A stretch of DNA of 59,499 bases from positions 1 to 59,499 of the forward strand of contig NZ_JADEXQ010000027.1 of assembly GCF_015207035.1 (NCBI RefSeq), read 5' to 3'. The notes beneath the pieces were generated by a model. It did not search any database. It worked only from the letters and a program-made list of their open reading frames with translations, and was not told where the DNA came from. Positions 28,484-37,821 of this stretch are shown piece by piece (within the stretch, counting starts at the first letter, position 1; each line of letters starts with the position of its first letter). Source of the stretch: Romeriopsis navalis LEGE 11480 (lineage in GTDB: Bacteria; Cyanobacteriota; Cyanobacteriia; Leptolyngbyales; Leptolyngbyaceae). A program made the translations under genes and the position numbers.

Positions 28484-30070
28484 GTGTTGGCAACAACTAT
28501 GGCAGCGGCAGCCGAACTAGCAGTCGAAAATAACGTCGCGATCGAAAGCAATATTAAGGCTTTCGTGCTCGTACTTTCCGTCTCGCTAGGGGTCGCAACA
28601 TTGCCCCAAATGATCAGTTGGCTGCGCCAAATTCCCTATACCTTACTGCTGGTCATCGTCGGCCTGGGTTTAGCGTTTTTGGATATCCGCTTGGTCGATC
28701 TATCACCAGAACTAATTCTGTCAATCTTCCTACCACCGCTATTATTCGAAGCGGGCTGGAACTTACGATGGCAGGGGTTAAAAAAAGATTGGCTCCCGGT
28801 GACGCTGTATGCCCTTTTGGGTGTCGTTATCGCCATTCTGGGCATTGCCTTTGGTGTGGGCCAATTGACCAACCTCTCCTTTGCGAGTGCACTGCTAGTG
28901 GGGGCCAGCCTCTCCGCCACCGACCCCGTATCGGTCACCGCGCTCTTCCGGGAATTAGGAGCCGACAAACGCCTCACGACCTTGATGGAAGGCGAAAGCC
29001 TATTCAATGACGGCATGGCCGTTGTCGCCTTTGGGTTTCTCTTGGGAATTCCTCTGGGCACGGCGCATCTATCAGTCCAGTCCAGTATTCTGGAACTCGT
29101 CTCAGTTGTGGGGATTGGGGCCGCGGTCGGCTGTCTGATTGGGTTTGGTATTTCCTACCTGACGCAGCGATTTGACTTGCCCCTAGTTGAGCAGTCCTTA
29201 ACCCTAGTTTCCTCCTATGCGGCCTACCTACTGACTGAGGACTTGGGCGGCTCTGGCGTCATTGCGGTGGTGAGCACTGCGATGATTTTGGGAAACTTTG
29301 GTTCACGCATTGGCATGAACCCCCGCACCCGAATTATCGTCAGTGAATTTTGGGAGTTTTTGGCATTCTTCGTCAACTCCATCGTGTTTCTGCTAATTGG
29401 GGACCAAGTTCGCTTCGAGGTGCTCGCTGCCAATCTGCCGACAATCGCGATTACCATCATCGCCATGACCATTGCACGAGCAGTTTCGGTATTTGCTTTG
29501 GGGGGGCTTAGTAACTGGCTTGCTGATTCAGATATTCCGATCGGCACCCAAATTATTTTGTGGTGGGGCGGTTTACGGGGTTCGGTTTCGATTGCGCTGG
29601 CCCTGAGTATTCCCGCCGTATTAGCCGATCGTGAAGTGATTATCGCCACTGTCTTTGGCGTCGTCCTATTCACCCTGCTCGTCCAAGGCTTAACCACCAA
29701 ACCCTTGCTCGAAAAGCTGGGTCTCGTTGGGAATCAGGCAATCCAGGAAGAATATTCTGAAACCTTGGCCCGCCAGATCGCCCTGAAGCGATCAATGAAA
29801 CATCTAGAAAACGCCGAATCCCGCCCTGGTATTGATGAGGAGTTTGTGCGTTACCAGGAAGCGTTAATCAAAGGTGAAATTGCCCGGTTACAGGAAAAAA
29901 TTGAGAAACTCAAAAACGAATACCCCGATTTGGAGGTATTTATCGAAAAGCAACTCCGCGATGAGCTATTAGCCGTTGAGGCCGATGCCTACGCCGAATT
30001 TATCTCGGCCGGTTGGCTCAACCGGGAACTCGCACCGTTCTTAAACGATGAACCAAGTTCTGTTCACTAA
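28484..30070 (+). CDS. CPA1-family Na+/H+ antiporter (NhaP/NhaS-like)
   Basis: This inner-membrane sodium/proton exchanger has about 12 spans. Diagnostic parts are LPPLLFEAGWNLRW, GASLSATDPVSVTALFRELG (the ATDP segment at the ion site), EGESLFNDGMAVVAFG with the essential FND aspartate, and WWGGLRGSVSIALAL with the conserved arginine. A cytoplasmic C-terminus of about 100 residues is charged and helical. I prefer the GTG at 28484, which has GAGG eight bases before it; a TTG at 28409 or ATG at 28499 are alternatives. Its position next to gghA/ggpS groups it with salt tolerance. A strong terminator follows at 30188-30228. Confidence 0.92.
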   Translation: MLATTMAAAAELAVENNVAIESNIKAFVLVLSVSLGVATLPQMISWLRQIPYTLLLVIVGLGLAFLDIRLVDLSPELILSIFLPPLLFEAGWNLRWQGLKKDWLPVTLYALLGVVIAILGIAFGVGQLTNLSFASALLVGASLSATDPVSVTALFRELGADKRLTTLMEGESLFNDGMAVVAFGFLLGIPLGTAHLSVQSSILELVSVVGIGAAVGCLIGFGISYLTQRFDLPLVEQSLTLVSSYAAYLLTEDLGGSGVIAVVSTAMILGNFGSRIGMNPRTRIIVSEFWEFLAFFVNSIVFLLIGDQVRFEVLAANLPTIAITIIAMTIARAVSVFALGGLSNWLADSDIPIGTQIILWWGGLRGSVSIALALSIPAVLADREVIIATVFGVVLFTLLVQGLTTKPLLEKLGLVGNQAIQEEYSETLARQIALKRSMKHLENAESRPGIDEEFVRYQEALIKGEIARLQEKIEKLKNEYPDLEVFIEKQLRDELLAVEADAYAEFISAGWLNRELAPFLNDEPSSVH

Positions 30071-30096
30071 GCGATCTGCTGTCCACTAAGCGATCT
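30061..30096 (+). repeat. 17-bp direct repeat at the antiporter 3' end
   Basis: TGTTCACTAAGCGATCT (30061-30077) is repeated with one change at 30080-30096. The first copy includes the stop codon of the antiporter gene, so the duplication extended past the end of the frame. Confidence 0.8.
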
Positions 30097-30141
30097 TTTG
30101 CTTGAGCCCGATCGATTCCAAGCACGGATGCCAAGCACGCG

Positions 30142-30174
30142 CGATTGACTCAGTCATTTACACTCAGTCAATCG
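30142..30174. repeat. 9-bp inverted repeat
   Basis: CGATTGACT (30142-30150) and AGTCAATCG (30166-30174) form a perfect inverted repeat with a 15-base spacer, just before the terminator. It could be a hairpin in the 3' untranslated region or an operator; nothing decides between these. Confidence 0.5.
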
Positions 30175-30187
30175 TGAATTAACTCAA

Positions 30188-30228
30188 ACCGCCCTCAACG
30201 CTGCATGTAGCATTGAGGGCGGTTTTTT
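30188..30228 (+). terminator. Strong intrinsic terminator of the antiporter gene
   Basis: ACCGCCCTCAACGCT pairs with AGCATTGAGGGCGGT, leaving a short loop, and is followed by TTTTTT. One mismatch interrupts a long GC-rich stem. It lies between the convergent antiporter and gghA genes. Confidence 0.92.
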
Positions 30229-30248
30229 AGCGTTATCCTGCTCAGCCA

Positions 30249-32714
30249 CTAACAAGCCGCTTCCAACAAAATCCCCTGGCCATCATGGAGTTCGATCGAC
30301 TTCACATCTTCAATACTCTCGATCGCTAATCCCGGTGAAGCAATCACGACTTTCCAGTTTTCTAGATCAAGTTGCAACCAATCCCCCGGTGTCGCAATCA
30401 CTGACTCCCCGCCCATATGGGCAATCAATGCCACTTGCTTAGTCGCGGGGAAGCCATTTTGACTATTGTTGCGAATCCCCACAAAGATTGTCCGATCGCC
30501 TTCGGTTAAACGGTTGAACCGATCGAGTCCCGAGAGATTATTGCGCAGCCAGGAATTTTTCCGCCGGTACTGGCGCAGTTGGTAGTTGTATTTGGTCAGC
30601 TGTGGGTCAAGTTCGTCGGCATAGTGACAAACCCGGCAATATTCGTGCTTATCCTCCATAAACGCCATCGCAAATTGGCGAATTAAGGGCACGTCCAAAT
30701 ACTGGATAAATCGCTTAAATAGTTCACTCCCATCGGCTTCAGCCAATTCCGTTTGGCACAGCACAATCACCTTCTCAATGTCATATTCCGTCTCCGTCAT
30801 ACCCCGATTGAGAATGACCAAAAACTCGACTAGCTGATCGTAGGAATCAAAGCCCAGAGCTTTGAGCTGGGTAAAGAGATGCGTCTCGCCATAGTGGGCC
30901 GGATTCACCTGCCAATCGAGGAAGCCTTTCTCCTCCGAAACCACCTTGACCCCATAACGCTCATCCGTATTGCGGAAGAAGCCCCAAGCCGCATGCATCA
31001 GGACATTAATAAAGTCCATTGGCAAACCGGGCGAGAAACCGTAGACCCAAAGGTTGGTCGCGGGATTATCGTAGGCATTTTTCAGAACTTCCGGTAGCGT
31101 TTCGCCCAGATTCCAGTTAATGTCTGCATCCACGTCAATTTGATTACCCCGGCGCACCGTATCGTGGTTACCACAGCCAGTAATCCAGCGATCGCCCTGA
31201 TACATCACCTCCGTCACACGTTTCCACTTTATATTCCAGAACCCCTTCAAGGTCGGCGTATTGTGGGCAAAGATCAGTGGCCCCCACTGGTAACTATCCG
31301 GTCGCTGTTCGATCAGATCGCGGTAGGTAGATTTTTCTTCCCAGCCTTTCTGGGGCCACGGTCGGCCATCTTCAAAGATCGTAAATAACAGCCGTTCACA
31401 ACCATGGATCTTCTGAACGATGTCACTCATGGCGAATAAATAGCCATCGTCATATTCAATGTCGCCGGATAGAGGATTAAAGAAGCGGAAATCTTGACCG
31501 CCATCAACCCGAATCCCATCAACGCCAGTGTTGATCTTGCGGCGGTGCATTTCAAGCAGGATGGATCGAACGATCGGATGCTGATGGCTCACATCCTGGC
31601 CGTACATATTCGGTCCTTGGAAACACTGCGCCGTCATTAGTTGCAAGGCTTGGTTATCCGCATGACCATACACCAAATCGAAAATTACATCGATCGGCCC
31701 CTGGGAAAAGTTGTGCAGCGTCGCGATGAAATCAATCATCTCATGGGGCCGCAGGCTGCCGAGAATCGCCGGATTCGTCGTCGAACCACCTAGCAACGGA
31801 ATGTCATAGCCCCAGTTCTGAGTATTGGGTTTCCGCAAAATCGCCTGGACCGGCACCGTCGGCACATGGGTGCCCTTATCGCCAAACAGCGATCGATCAA
31901 TTTCGAAGAAGTCCCGTTCCCAGTCGACATCCTCGACTCGGTATTCGATCGTCGGCTCCGTTGGCAGCAATTGAACCGCATCATAGCCAATATAGTTTTG
32001 CTCGGCGGCGGTCAACGGTTCATGATTCTCCAGCTTGTCGGAAATTCGCTGGTAGGTCTTGGTCAAGGCTTCGAGGGTCCCCTCAGCCGAGGCCGTGCCG
32101 ACGTGAATTTGCAGAATATTCACCGGCGCTTTGACCCGCGGGGCGCTCTCCCCTTCCGTCACTTGCGCTGACTGCGCCCAGCGACGGAAATAATCCAAGT
32201 CCTTGCGCGTCCGTTGCATCTGGCGAACATCATAGAGTTCCGCTGGGGCAAACACACCATAGGGCAACGAATAGGGCACAATGTCCCGGACTTTATTCAG
32301 TTGGTCATACAAATTATCGCGGTAGCGCAACCAATAAAATGAGCCCGCTTTATCCGGTGTCCCGGCGTGCATGCCTTCAACGACGCCCCAGACAAATTCG
32401 CCCTGCTGCACCATCGGCACCGCATCATACTGAAACTCAACAATCTGTTCCGGTCGGCGGAAATCAATATCATCGATCGGAGTAAAAACTTCGAGATAAA
32501 TATCCCGTTGGCTTTGGATGATTTGTCCCGCTAATTCCGGCACCCAGAAACCAACCTCAGTCAGTCCATCTTCACGGTAATGGGCACCTAAGCGTCGGAC
32601 GAGCTGCCGCGATCGATCTAAATAATTTTGCTTGGAAACAGCGATCGCCTTCACGTCGCTGACCAAAACGGCAGTTTCATCTTCAACTAAACGAATCATA
32701 AATTTCTCAGGCAT
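30249..32714 (-). CDS. gghA: Glucosylglycerol hydrolase
   Basis: The 821-residue protein matches cyanobacterial glucosylglycerol hydrolase (Synechocystis Slr1670), which degrades the compatible solute glucosylglycerol when salt stress is relieved. The GH13-like catalytic motifs can be seen: GVDGIRVDGGQDFRFF (nucleophile Asp), LLFTIFEDGRPWPQ (acid/base Glu) and TGCGNHDTVRRG (third Asp). The N-terminus (MPEKFMIRLVEDE) begins at ATG 32714. It is divergent from ggpS across 549 bp, so the synthesising and degrading genes share a control region. Confidence 0.92.
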   Translation of the reverse strand: MPEKFMIRLVEDETAVLVSDVKAIAVSKQNYLDRSRQLVRRLGAHYREDGLTEVGFWVPELAGQIIQSQRDIYLEVFTPIDDIDFRRPEQIVEFQYDAVPMVQQGEFVWGVVEGMHAGTPDKAGSFYWLRYRDNLYDQLNKVRDIVPYSLPYGVFAPAELYDVRQMQRTRKDLDYFRRWAQSAQVTEGESAPRVKAPVNILQIHVGTASAEGTLEALTKTYQRISDKLENHEPLTAAEQNYIGYDAVQLLPTEPTIEYRVEDVDWERDFFEIDRSLFGDKGTHVPTVPVQAILRKPNTQNWGYDIPLLGGSTTNPAILGSLRPHEMIDFIATLHNFSQGPIDVIFDLVYGHADNQALQLMTAQCFQGPNMYGQDVSHQHPIVRSILLEMHRRKINTGVDGIRVDGGQDFRFFNPLSGDIEYDDGYLFAMSDIVQKIHGCERLLFTIFEDGRPWPQKGWEEKSTYRDLIEQRPDSYQWGPLIFAHNTPTLKGFWNIKWKRVTEVMYQGDRWITGCGNHDTVRRGNQIDVDADINWNLGETLPEVLKNAYDNPATNLWVYGFSPGLPMDFINVLMHAAWGFFRNTDERYGVKVVSEEKGFLDWQVNPAHYGETHLFTQLKALGFDSYDQLVEFLVILNRGMTETEYDIEKVIVLCQTELAEADGSELFKRFIQYLDVPLIRQFAMAFMEDKHEYCRVCHYADELDPQLTKYNYQLRQYRRKNSWLRNNLSGLDRFNRLTEGDRTIFVGIRNNSQNGFPATKQVALIAHMGGESVIATPGDWLQLDLENWKVVIASPGLAIESIEDVKSIELHDGQGILLEAAC

Positions 32715-33263
32715 AGCAGACGTACCAGGGCTATTCAGGACGATCGGGACAGGACAAAATCAGTCAACGGATCAAACGGGCCAACGATGCCGAATTCCGG
32801 CAGGCAGTTGACCCGCCGGAATCCGGCATTCGCAATGAACAAAGCGAAAATCAATCAAAGACTAAACCCCATAAATTATGGATATTTAGTCAAGCTAGCG
32901 CGCGCAACACTGAAGTGACGTACATGTTGCTACAAAATATTTAACGCCTCTTACACAATAATCTTGCCCATTTATATAACTAATTGATCACACTTTTGTT
33001 GCGTTCTGCAAACTTTCTGGAATACTCCATCTAGCTTGAGAAAACGTTTCAAATCTTCACTTGATTTTCAGCGCAGCATCATTGTCTTTTGGGGCGTCTA
33101 CGCGCGCTGACTGGTCCGAACTTTGCGCCGTTCTCAAACCGCGATATTCTGGGTAAATGACTGACTTAGGCAACCTGGCCTGGCAAGCAGTTTGACTGCT
33201 GTGGGAAATCGCGCTTTCGAGCCGCCGCAGCCGCCACATGTACAACAGGTAAGGAGCACATCC
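32715..33263. promoter_or_regulatory. Divergent gghA-ggpS control region
   Basis: The 549-bp spacer must hold both promoters. A striking inverted repeat, TGCCGAATTCCGGC (32788-32801) with GCCGGAATCCGGCA (32815-32828), one mismatch, lies 75 bp before the gghA start. An AT-rich tract with TATATAA lies at about 32930-33030. A 12-codon ORF starts at 33157, 107 bp before ggpS. In Synechocystis ggpS is controlled by the small protein GgpR encoded at its promoter; I do not see a clear ggpR homologue here. AAGGAG just before 33264 supports the ggpS start. Confidence 0.55.
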
Positions 33264-34760
33264 ATGAGCGAAAACACCAAGTCTTCACTCGTTATTCTCT
33301 ATCACCGCGAACCCTACGATGAGGTGGTGGAGAATGGTAAAACCGTTTATCGGGAAAAGAAAAGTCCCAATGGGATCCTGCCAACACTGAAGAGTTTCTT
33401 TGCGAACGCCCAACAGAGCACCTGGGTCGCCTGGAAGCAAGTAGATGACAGCAACCGCGATTCCTTCCAATCGCGCATGACGATCGATGGCTTAGGCGAT
33501 CGTTGTGTCGTGATGCGCGTACCCCTGGAGGAACAGCAAGTCCAGGACTTTTACTACATCACCTCGAAAGAGGCCTGCTGGCCATTGCTGCACTCGTTCC
33601 CGTGGCAATTTGAGGAATCTTCTTCGAACTGGGATAACTTCCGTGAAGTGAATAAGGTGTTTGCCCAGGCAGCGATCGATGCGGCGGCAGATGATGCACT
33701 GATTTGGATTCATGACTACAACTTGTGGTTAGCGCCGTACTTCATTCGGCAACAGCGGCCGAATGCCAAAATCGTCTTCTTCCACCACACGCCGTTCCCC
33801 AGCTCAGATGTGTTCAATATCCTGCCTTGGCGCGAGGAAATTGTCGAAAGTCTGTTGAGCTGCGATGTTTGTGGTTTCCATATTCCGCGCTACTCGGAAG
33901 ACTTCGTTGGCGTGGCTCGCAGTATGCGCGAGGTAGAAGTGGTCAAACGCGAACCCGTGACCGAGAATTTTGTCCCCCGAGGCTTGGCGCTCTCGGAGCC
34001 GGATATGGTTACACAACTGCGCTACAAAGGGCGAATTGTGCATCTTTCGGCTTCCCCGGTGGGAACTAATCCCGGATTTGTGCGCAGTGTGGTGGCAGAC
34101 GAAGAGACCAAAGCCAAAGTCAAAAAAATTCGCGCTGATCTGGGCGATCGTAAACTCATCGTTGCGGCCAGTCGGGTGGACTACGTCAAAGGCATTATCG
34201 AACTGTTGGATTGCTATGAGCGGCTGCTGATTCGACGACCGGAAATGCTCGGCAAAGTTAGCTTGGTCGTCGCAGTCGCACCTGCTGCCAGTGGGATGCG
34301 GATTTACAGTGAAACCCAAGAGGCGATCGAGAAAACCGTAGGCCGGATCAATGGTCGATTTAACCAATTGGATTGGCGACCGATCGACTTTTACACCAGC
34401 AACCTCGGGATTAAGGGTATCAACGCCTTCTATAAAGCAGCAGATATTGCTTGGATTACACCGTTGCGCGATGGTCTTAACCTAGTGGGCAAAGAATACG
34501 TTGCGGCGCGTGGTGATGACGGTGGCGTGTTAATTCTGTCCGAGTTTGTCGGTTCATCGGTTGAGCTGCCAGATGCAGTGCCGGTGAATCCCTATTCCAC
34601 GGAATCAATGGATAAGGCGTTGGATATTGCTTTGGCAATGCCGATCGAGGAACAAAAGGAACGCATGGCGCGTATGACGAAGTCAGTTGACACCTACGAC
34701 GTGGATTGGTGGGCCGAACACTTGATGGAACCGGCAAAGACTACAGGTGACAACGCATAG
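33264..34760 (+). CDS. ggpS: Glucosylglycerol-phosphate synthase
   Basis: GgpS transfers glucose from ADP-glucose to glycerol 3-phosphate, the first step of synthesis of the salt-protectant glucosylglycerol. It belongs to the trehalose-6-phosphate synthase-like GT20 family: LIWIHDYNLWLAPYFIR, FFHHTPFPSSDVFNILPWR and VAASRVDYVKGIIELL (nucleotide/phosphate-binding) correspond to OtsA motifs. ITPLRDGLNLVGKEYVAA near the C-terminus is the conserved donor-binding loop. Family members are about 500 residues; this one has 498 from the ATG at 33264, which has AAGGAG upstream. The matching phosphatase (ggpP/stpA) is not in the window. Confidence 0.95.
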   Translation: MSENTKSSLVILYHREPYDEVVENGKTVYREKKSPNGILPTLKSFFANAQQSTWVAWKQVDDSNRDSFQSRMTIDGLGDRCVVMRVPLEEQQVQDFYYITSKEACWPLLHSFPWQFEESSSNWDNFREVNKVFAQAAIDAAADDALIWIHDYNLWLAPYFIRQQRPNAKIVFFHHTPFPSSDVFNILPWREEIVESLLSCDVCGFHIPRYSEDFVGVARSMREVEVVKREPVTENFVPRGLALSEPDMVTQLRYKGRIVHLSASPVGTNPGFVRSVVADEETKAKVKKIRADLGDRKLIVAASRVDYVKGIIELLDCYERLLIRRPEMLGKVSLVVAVAPAASGMRIYSETQEAIEKTVGRINGRFNQLDWRPIDFYTSNLGIKGINAFYKAADIAWITPLRDGLNLVGKEYVAARGDDGGVLILSEFVGSSVELPDAVPVNPYSTESMDKALDIALAMPIEEQKERMARMTKSVDTYDVDWWAEHLMEPAKTTGDNA

Positions 34761-34795
34761 GATAAAACGGAGGAATTAGTTCGGTTAGTTACAAG

Positions 34796-34836
34796 TCCCC
34801 CCCAACCTCCAGGATTGAAGATTAGGGGGGATTTTT
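34796..34836 (+). terminator. Intrinsic terminator of ggpS
   Basis: TCCCCCC (from 34796) pairs with GGGGGGA (34825-34831), and TTTTT follows (34832-34836). It lies 35 bp after the ggpS stop, between convergent genes. Confidence 0.75.
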
Positions 34837-34853
34837 ACATAGACACAATGGAT

Positions 34854-36353
34854 TTAATCCCAGTCCCCCAGAGGCTCCGCCGCCTTCGGAATTCGCGGGC
34901 GAGAATTGGGATACTTGCCCTTTGCAGCTTTCTTCTTTTTAGGTTTATCCCCATCCACTACTTTCAAGCGTTTTACTTTCTGCTCGTCATCACCATAGCG
35001 CCGCTTCGATACCCCTTCTTCGTTCGTATCTTCGGCCACGACTTCGTACAGTACAGCTTGCTTCGTCGGATCGCTGCCGCGTCGCAAGATTCGCCCGAGG
35101 CGCTGAATATGCTCCCGTGTGGAACCCGTCCCTGACAGCACAATTGCCACACTCGCCTCCGGCACATCCACCCCTTCATTCAGCACCCGTGAAGCCACAA
35201 GATTTTTGTACTCCCCCGACTTAAACTTTTGAAGGATAGCATGTCGTTCCTTCACATGAGTCTGATGCGTAATCGCCGGAATCATCAACTCCTGGGAAAT
35301 CCGATACACCGTGGCATTATCATCCGTAAAAATCAACGTTCGATCGGGATAATGTTCTTCAAGCAACTCACCTAAAATGCGCAACTTACCCTCTGTGCCA
35401 AAGGAAATTGATCGGGCCTCTCGGTGCGCCAGCATTGCCTTCCGCCCAGCCTTCGACCTGGCACTCGCCTGCACAAACCGTTGCCACCCCTGAATACTCC
35501 CGAGAAAAATTTTCGATGATTGGAGAAACGCATTGCGAATCGCCATCAATTCATCATAGCGTTGGCGTTCCTGCGGAGATAACGTCACCTTAATCTGCAC
35601 AATATCGTGCCGCGCCAAAGCCGAACCCGACAAATCTTCCGCCGATCGCCGATACACCTCCGCCCCAATCAATTGCGCTAAGTCCTCATGTTTCCCATCA
35701 CTGCGCTCCGGCGTCGCTGATAAACCGAGACGAAACGGAGCCAAAGAATATTCCGCAATCACTCGATTAAAATCCGACGGTAAATGATGGCACTCATCAA
35801 ACACCAACAAACCATACTGATTCCCCAACGTCTCCGCATGAATCGCCGCGCTGTCGTAGGTAGAGACGAGAATCCGGGTACGATCGCGTGAGCCACCCCC
35901 CAGCAATCCCACCTCCGCCGCTGGAAACGACTCCAACAAACCCGCATACCACTGATGCATCAAATCCAGCGTCGGCACCAAAATCAACGTACTGCGCTGC
36001 GTGGTTTGAATCGCCAGATGTGCCAGATAGGTTTTACCAGCGGCAGTGGGCAAAACCACAACACCACTCCGACCAGCGGCTTTCCAAGCATCTAAGGCTT
36101 CTTGCTGGTGGGGATAGGGCTGTTTCTCACTGGTCAGCGCCAAGTCTAAATCTTGATACGCCTTCGCTTGATCCCAAATCTCCCGATCTTCCGCCTTCAA
36201 AGCAACGATTAAATGCCGATACTGCTGTGCCGGAATCCGAAATTTCTCAATTCGATCGTCCCAAGTCGCAAAGTCAACCCAGGACTTCCCACGGGGAGGA
36301 GGATGCAGGATTAATGTCCCACGATCGTAGGTCAAAATCGGTGTTCTAGCCAT
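34854..36353 (-). CDS. XPB/Rad25-like DEAD/DEAH-box helicase
   Basis: This 499-residue superfamily 2 helicase resembles archaeal/bacterial XPB, used in DNA repair or transcription-coupled processes. Motif I is VVLPTAAGKT, motif II is VFDECHHLP (DECH), motif III is GLSATPER and motif VI is QRLGRILRRGSD. An N-terminal damage-recognition-like region (ILTYDRGTLILHPP, about 1-85) precedes the Q-motif PYPHQQEAL. The C-terminal tail is lysine-rich (KPKKKKAAKGKYP), likely for DNA binding. It starts with ATG at 36353 and is convergent to ggpS. Confidence 0.88.
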   Translation of the reverse strand: MARTPILTYDRGTLILHPPPRGKSWVDFATWDDRIEKFRIPAQQYRHLIVALKAEDREIWDQAKAYQDLDLALTSEKQPYPHQQEALDAWKAAGRSGVVVLPTAAGKTYLAHLAIQTTQRSTLILVPTLDLMHQWYAGLLESFPAAEVGLLGGGSRDRTRILVSTYDSAAIHAETLGNQYGLLVFDECHHLPSDFNRVIAEYSLAPFRLGLSATPERSDGKHEDLAQLIGAEVYRRSAEDLSGSALARHDIVQIKVTLSPQERQRYDELMAIRNAFLQSSKIFLGSIQGWQRFVQASARSKAGRKAMLAHREARSISFGTEGKLRILGELLEEHYPDRTLIFTDDNATVYRISQELMIPAITHQTHVKERHAILQKFKSGEYKNLVASRVLNEGVDVPEASVAIVLSGTGSTREHIQRLGRILRRGSDPTKQAVLYEVVAEDTNEEGVSKRRYGDDEQKVKRLKVVDGDKPKKKKAAKGKYPNSRPRIPKAAEPLGDWD

Positions 36354-36504
36354 CGCCTGCGTTACTCATCGCTCGCTTCACTCAAGGTCAACTCCCAGCC
36401 GCACTATCTCAGCATAAACCGATTTCCCCAATCCTCACCACCGCAACCACTGCAACTGCTCTGTAGTAGCATGGTATCGGTCTTGCAGTGAAGGTGATTT
36501 GGGT

Positions 36505-37611
36505 ATGGCAGAGCAAATTGGTGTAGCACTTGTTGGCACAGGCTTTGGACAAAAAGTCCATTTACCCGCTTTAGATGCCCACCATCGAACCCAGGTCACA
36601 GCTGTATATCACCGGGATTTAGCCAAGGCAGAGGCGATCGCTGCGAAACATAATATTCCGTTTGCCAGCGATAATTTGGACACGGTGTTGCAGCATCCCA
36701 CGGTCCAAGCCGTGAGCATTTCCACGCCGCCATTTTTGCACTACGACATGGCGAAGACGGCGATTCATGCTGGGAAGCACGTATTGCTCGAAAAACCGAC
36801 AACGCTCAACGCCCAAGAATCCAAGGATTTATATGGGCTGGCCGCAAGTAAGAAGGTGGCTGTAACCCTAGATTTTGAGTTTCGGTTTATTCCGGCGTGG
36901 CAGCGCTTGCAGGAGCTTTTGCAGTCAGGCTACGTGGGCAAAATGCGCTATGTGAAAATTGACTGGTTGGGGGCGAGTCGGGCCAATCCTCAGCGGGCTT
37001 GGAACTGGTATGCAAGGCGTGATCAGGGGGGTGGCACCTTGGGGTCGATCGGCTCCCATTCCTTTGACTACATCCTGTGGCTATTTGGCGAGGTGACAAA
37101 GCTATCGGCCACATTAAGCACCACGATTCATCAGCGGCCTGATCCGAATGATGGGGATAAGCTGAAGCCGGTGACGTCCGATGATGTGTGTAATGTCACT
37201 TTAGCGCTACCGGATGGCACGCCGGTGCAGGTTTGTCTGAGTGCCGTGACGATCCAAGGTCGGGGGCATTTCGTGGAAATTTACGGTGATCAAGGCACTT
37301 TAGTCTTGGGCAACAGCAGCCAGACGGATTACATCAATGGCTTTAAGCTGATGGGTTCGCAGGGGGGCGCTGATCTAGCGGAAATCGAAATACCCGATCG
37401 CCTAGCGTTCCCCCGCGTATTCGACGATGGTCGGATTGCGCCGATCGTCCGCGTTGTGAATCAGTGGGTGGAATCGATCGATCAAGGTCAGGCGATCGCC
37501 CCGTCATTGCGGGAGGGGACTTACTCACAGCTAGTGATGGATTGTTGTTGGGAGTCTCATGACAAGCAGCAATGGGTAAATGTGCCGTCGCTGGATAAAT
37601 TCTTGAGCTAA
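36505..37611 (+). CDS. Gfo/Idh/MocA family oxidoreductase
   Basis: This is a NAD(P)-dependent sugar-type dehydrogenase. The N-terminal Rossmann motif is VALVGTGFGQKVHLPAL; the family EKP motif is seen in HVLLEKPTTLN near residue 96, and the C-terminal substrate domain contains RDQGGGTLGSIGSHSFDYILW, with the histidine/aspartate region of the active site. The length of 368 residues is usual. The ATG at 36505 is preferred over a TTG two codons upstream; AAGGTGAT precedes it. Substrate is not predictable. tRNA-Arg follows 41 bp downstream. Confidence 0.92.
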   Translation: MAEQIGVALVGTGFGQKVHLPALDAHHRTQVTAVYHRDLAKAEAIAAKHNIPFASDNLDTVLQHPTVQAVSISTPPFLHYDMAKTAIHAGKHVLLEKPTTLNAQESKDLYGLAASKKVAVTLDFEFRFIPAWQRLQELLQSGYVGKMRYVKIDWLGASRANPQRAWNWYARRDQGGGTLGSIGSHSFDYILWLFGEVTKLSATLSTTIHQRPDPNDGDKLKPVTSDDVCNVTLALPDGTPVQVCLSAVTIQGRGHFVEIYGDQGTLVLGNSSQTDYINGFKLMGSQGGADLAEIEIPDRLAFPRVFDDGRIAPIVRVVNQWVESIDQGQAIAPSLREGTYSQLVMDCCWESHDKQQWVNVPSLDKFLS

Positions 37612-37652
37612 GATGTGGGAAAGGTGGGCAATGAATGATTTGATTGCCCTCT

Positions 37653-37726
37653 GGGATTGTAGCTCAGTAGGATAGAGCGACCGCCTCCTAAGCGGTAGGC
37701 CGTGGGTTCGATTCCCGCCGATCCCG
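37653..37726 (+). tRNA. tRNA-Arg (anticodon CCT)
   Basis: The 74-nt cloverleaf is complete. The acceptor arm GGGATTG pairs with CGATCCC. The D arm has AGCTCAGTAGGATAGAGC, the anticodon stem CCGC/GCGG encloses loop CTCCTAA with anticodon CCT, and the T arm has GTGGGTTCGATTCCCGC. The discriminator base is G and CCA is not encoded, as is usual in cyanobacteria. It stands at the left edge of the restriction-modification operon; tRNA genes are common integration sites. Confidence 0.97.
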
Positions 37727-37821
37727 TTAGTTCTAAACATTCCTTCGGACAAATCGTCTGGGGCGATTCAACCGGTGTTTGAATCAGGGATTTAAGTGGA
37801 AAATTTATGGCGAGGCTCAGG

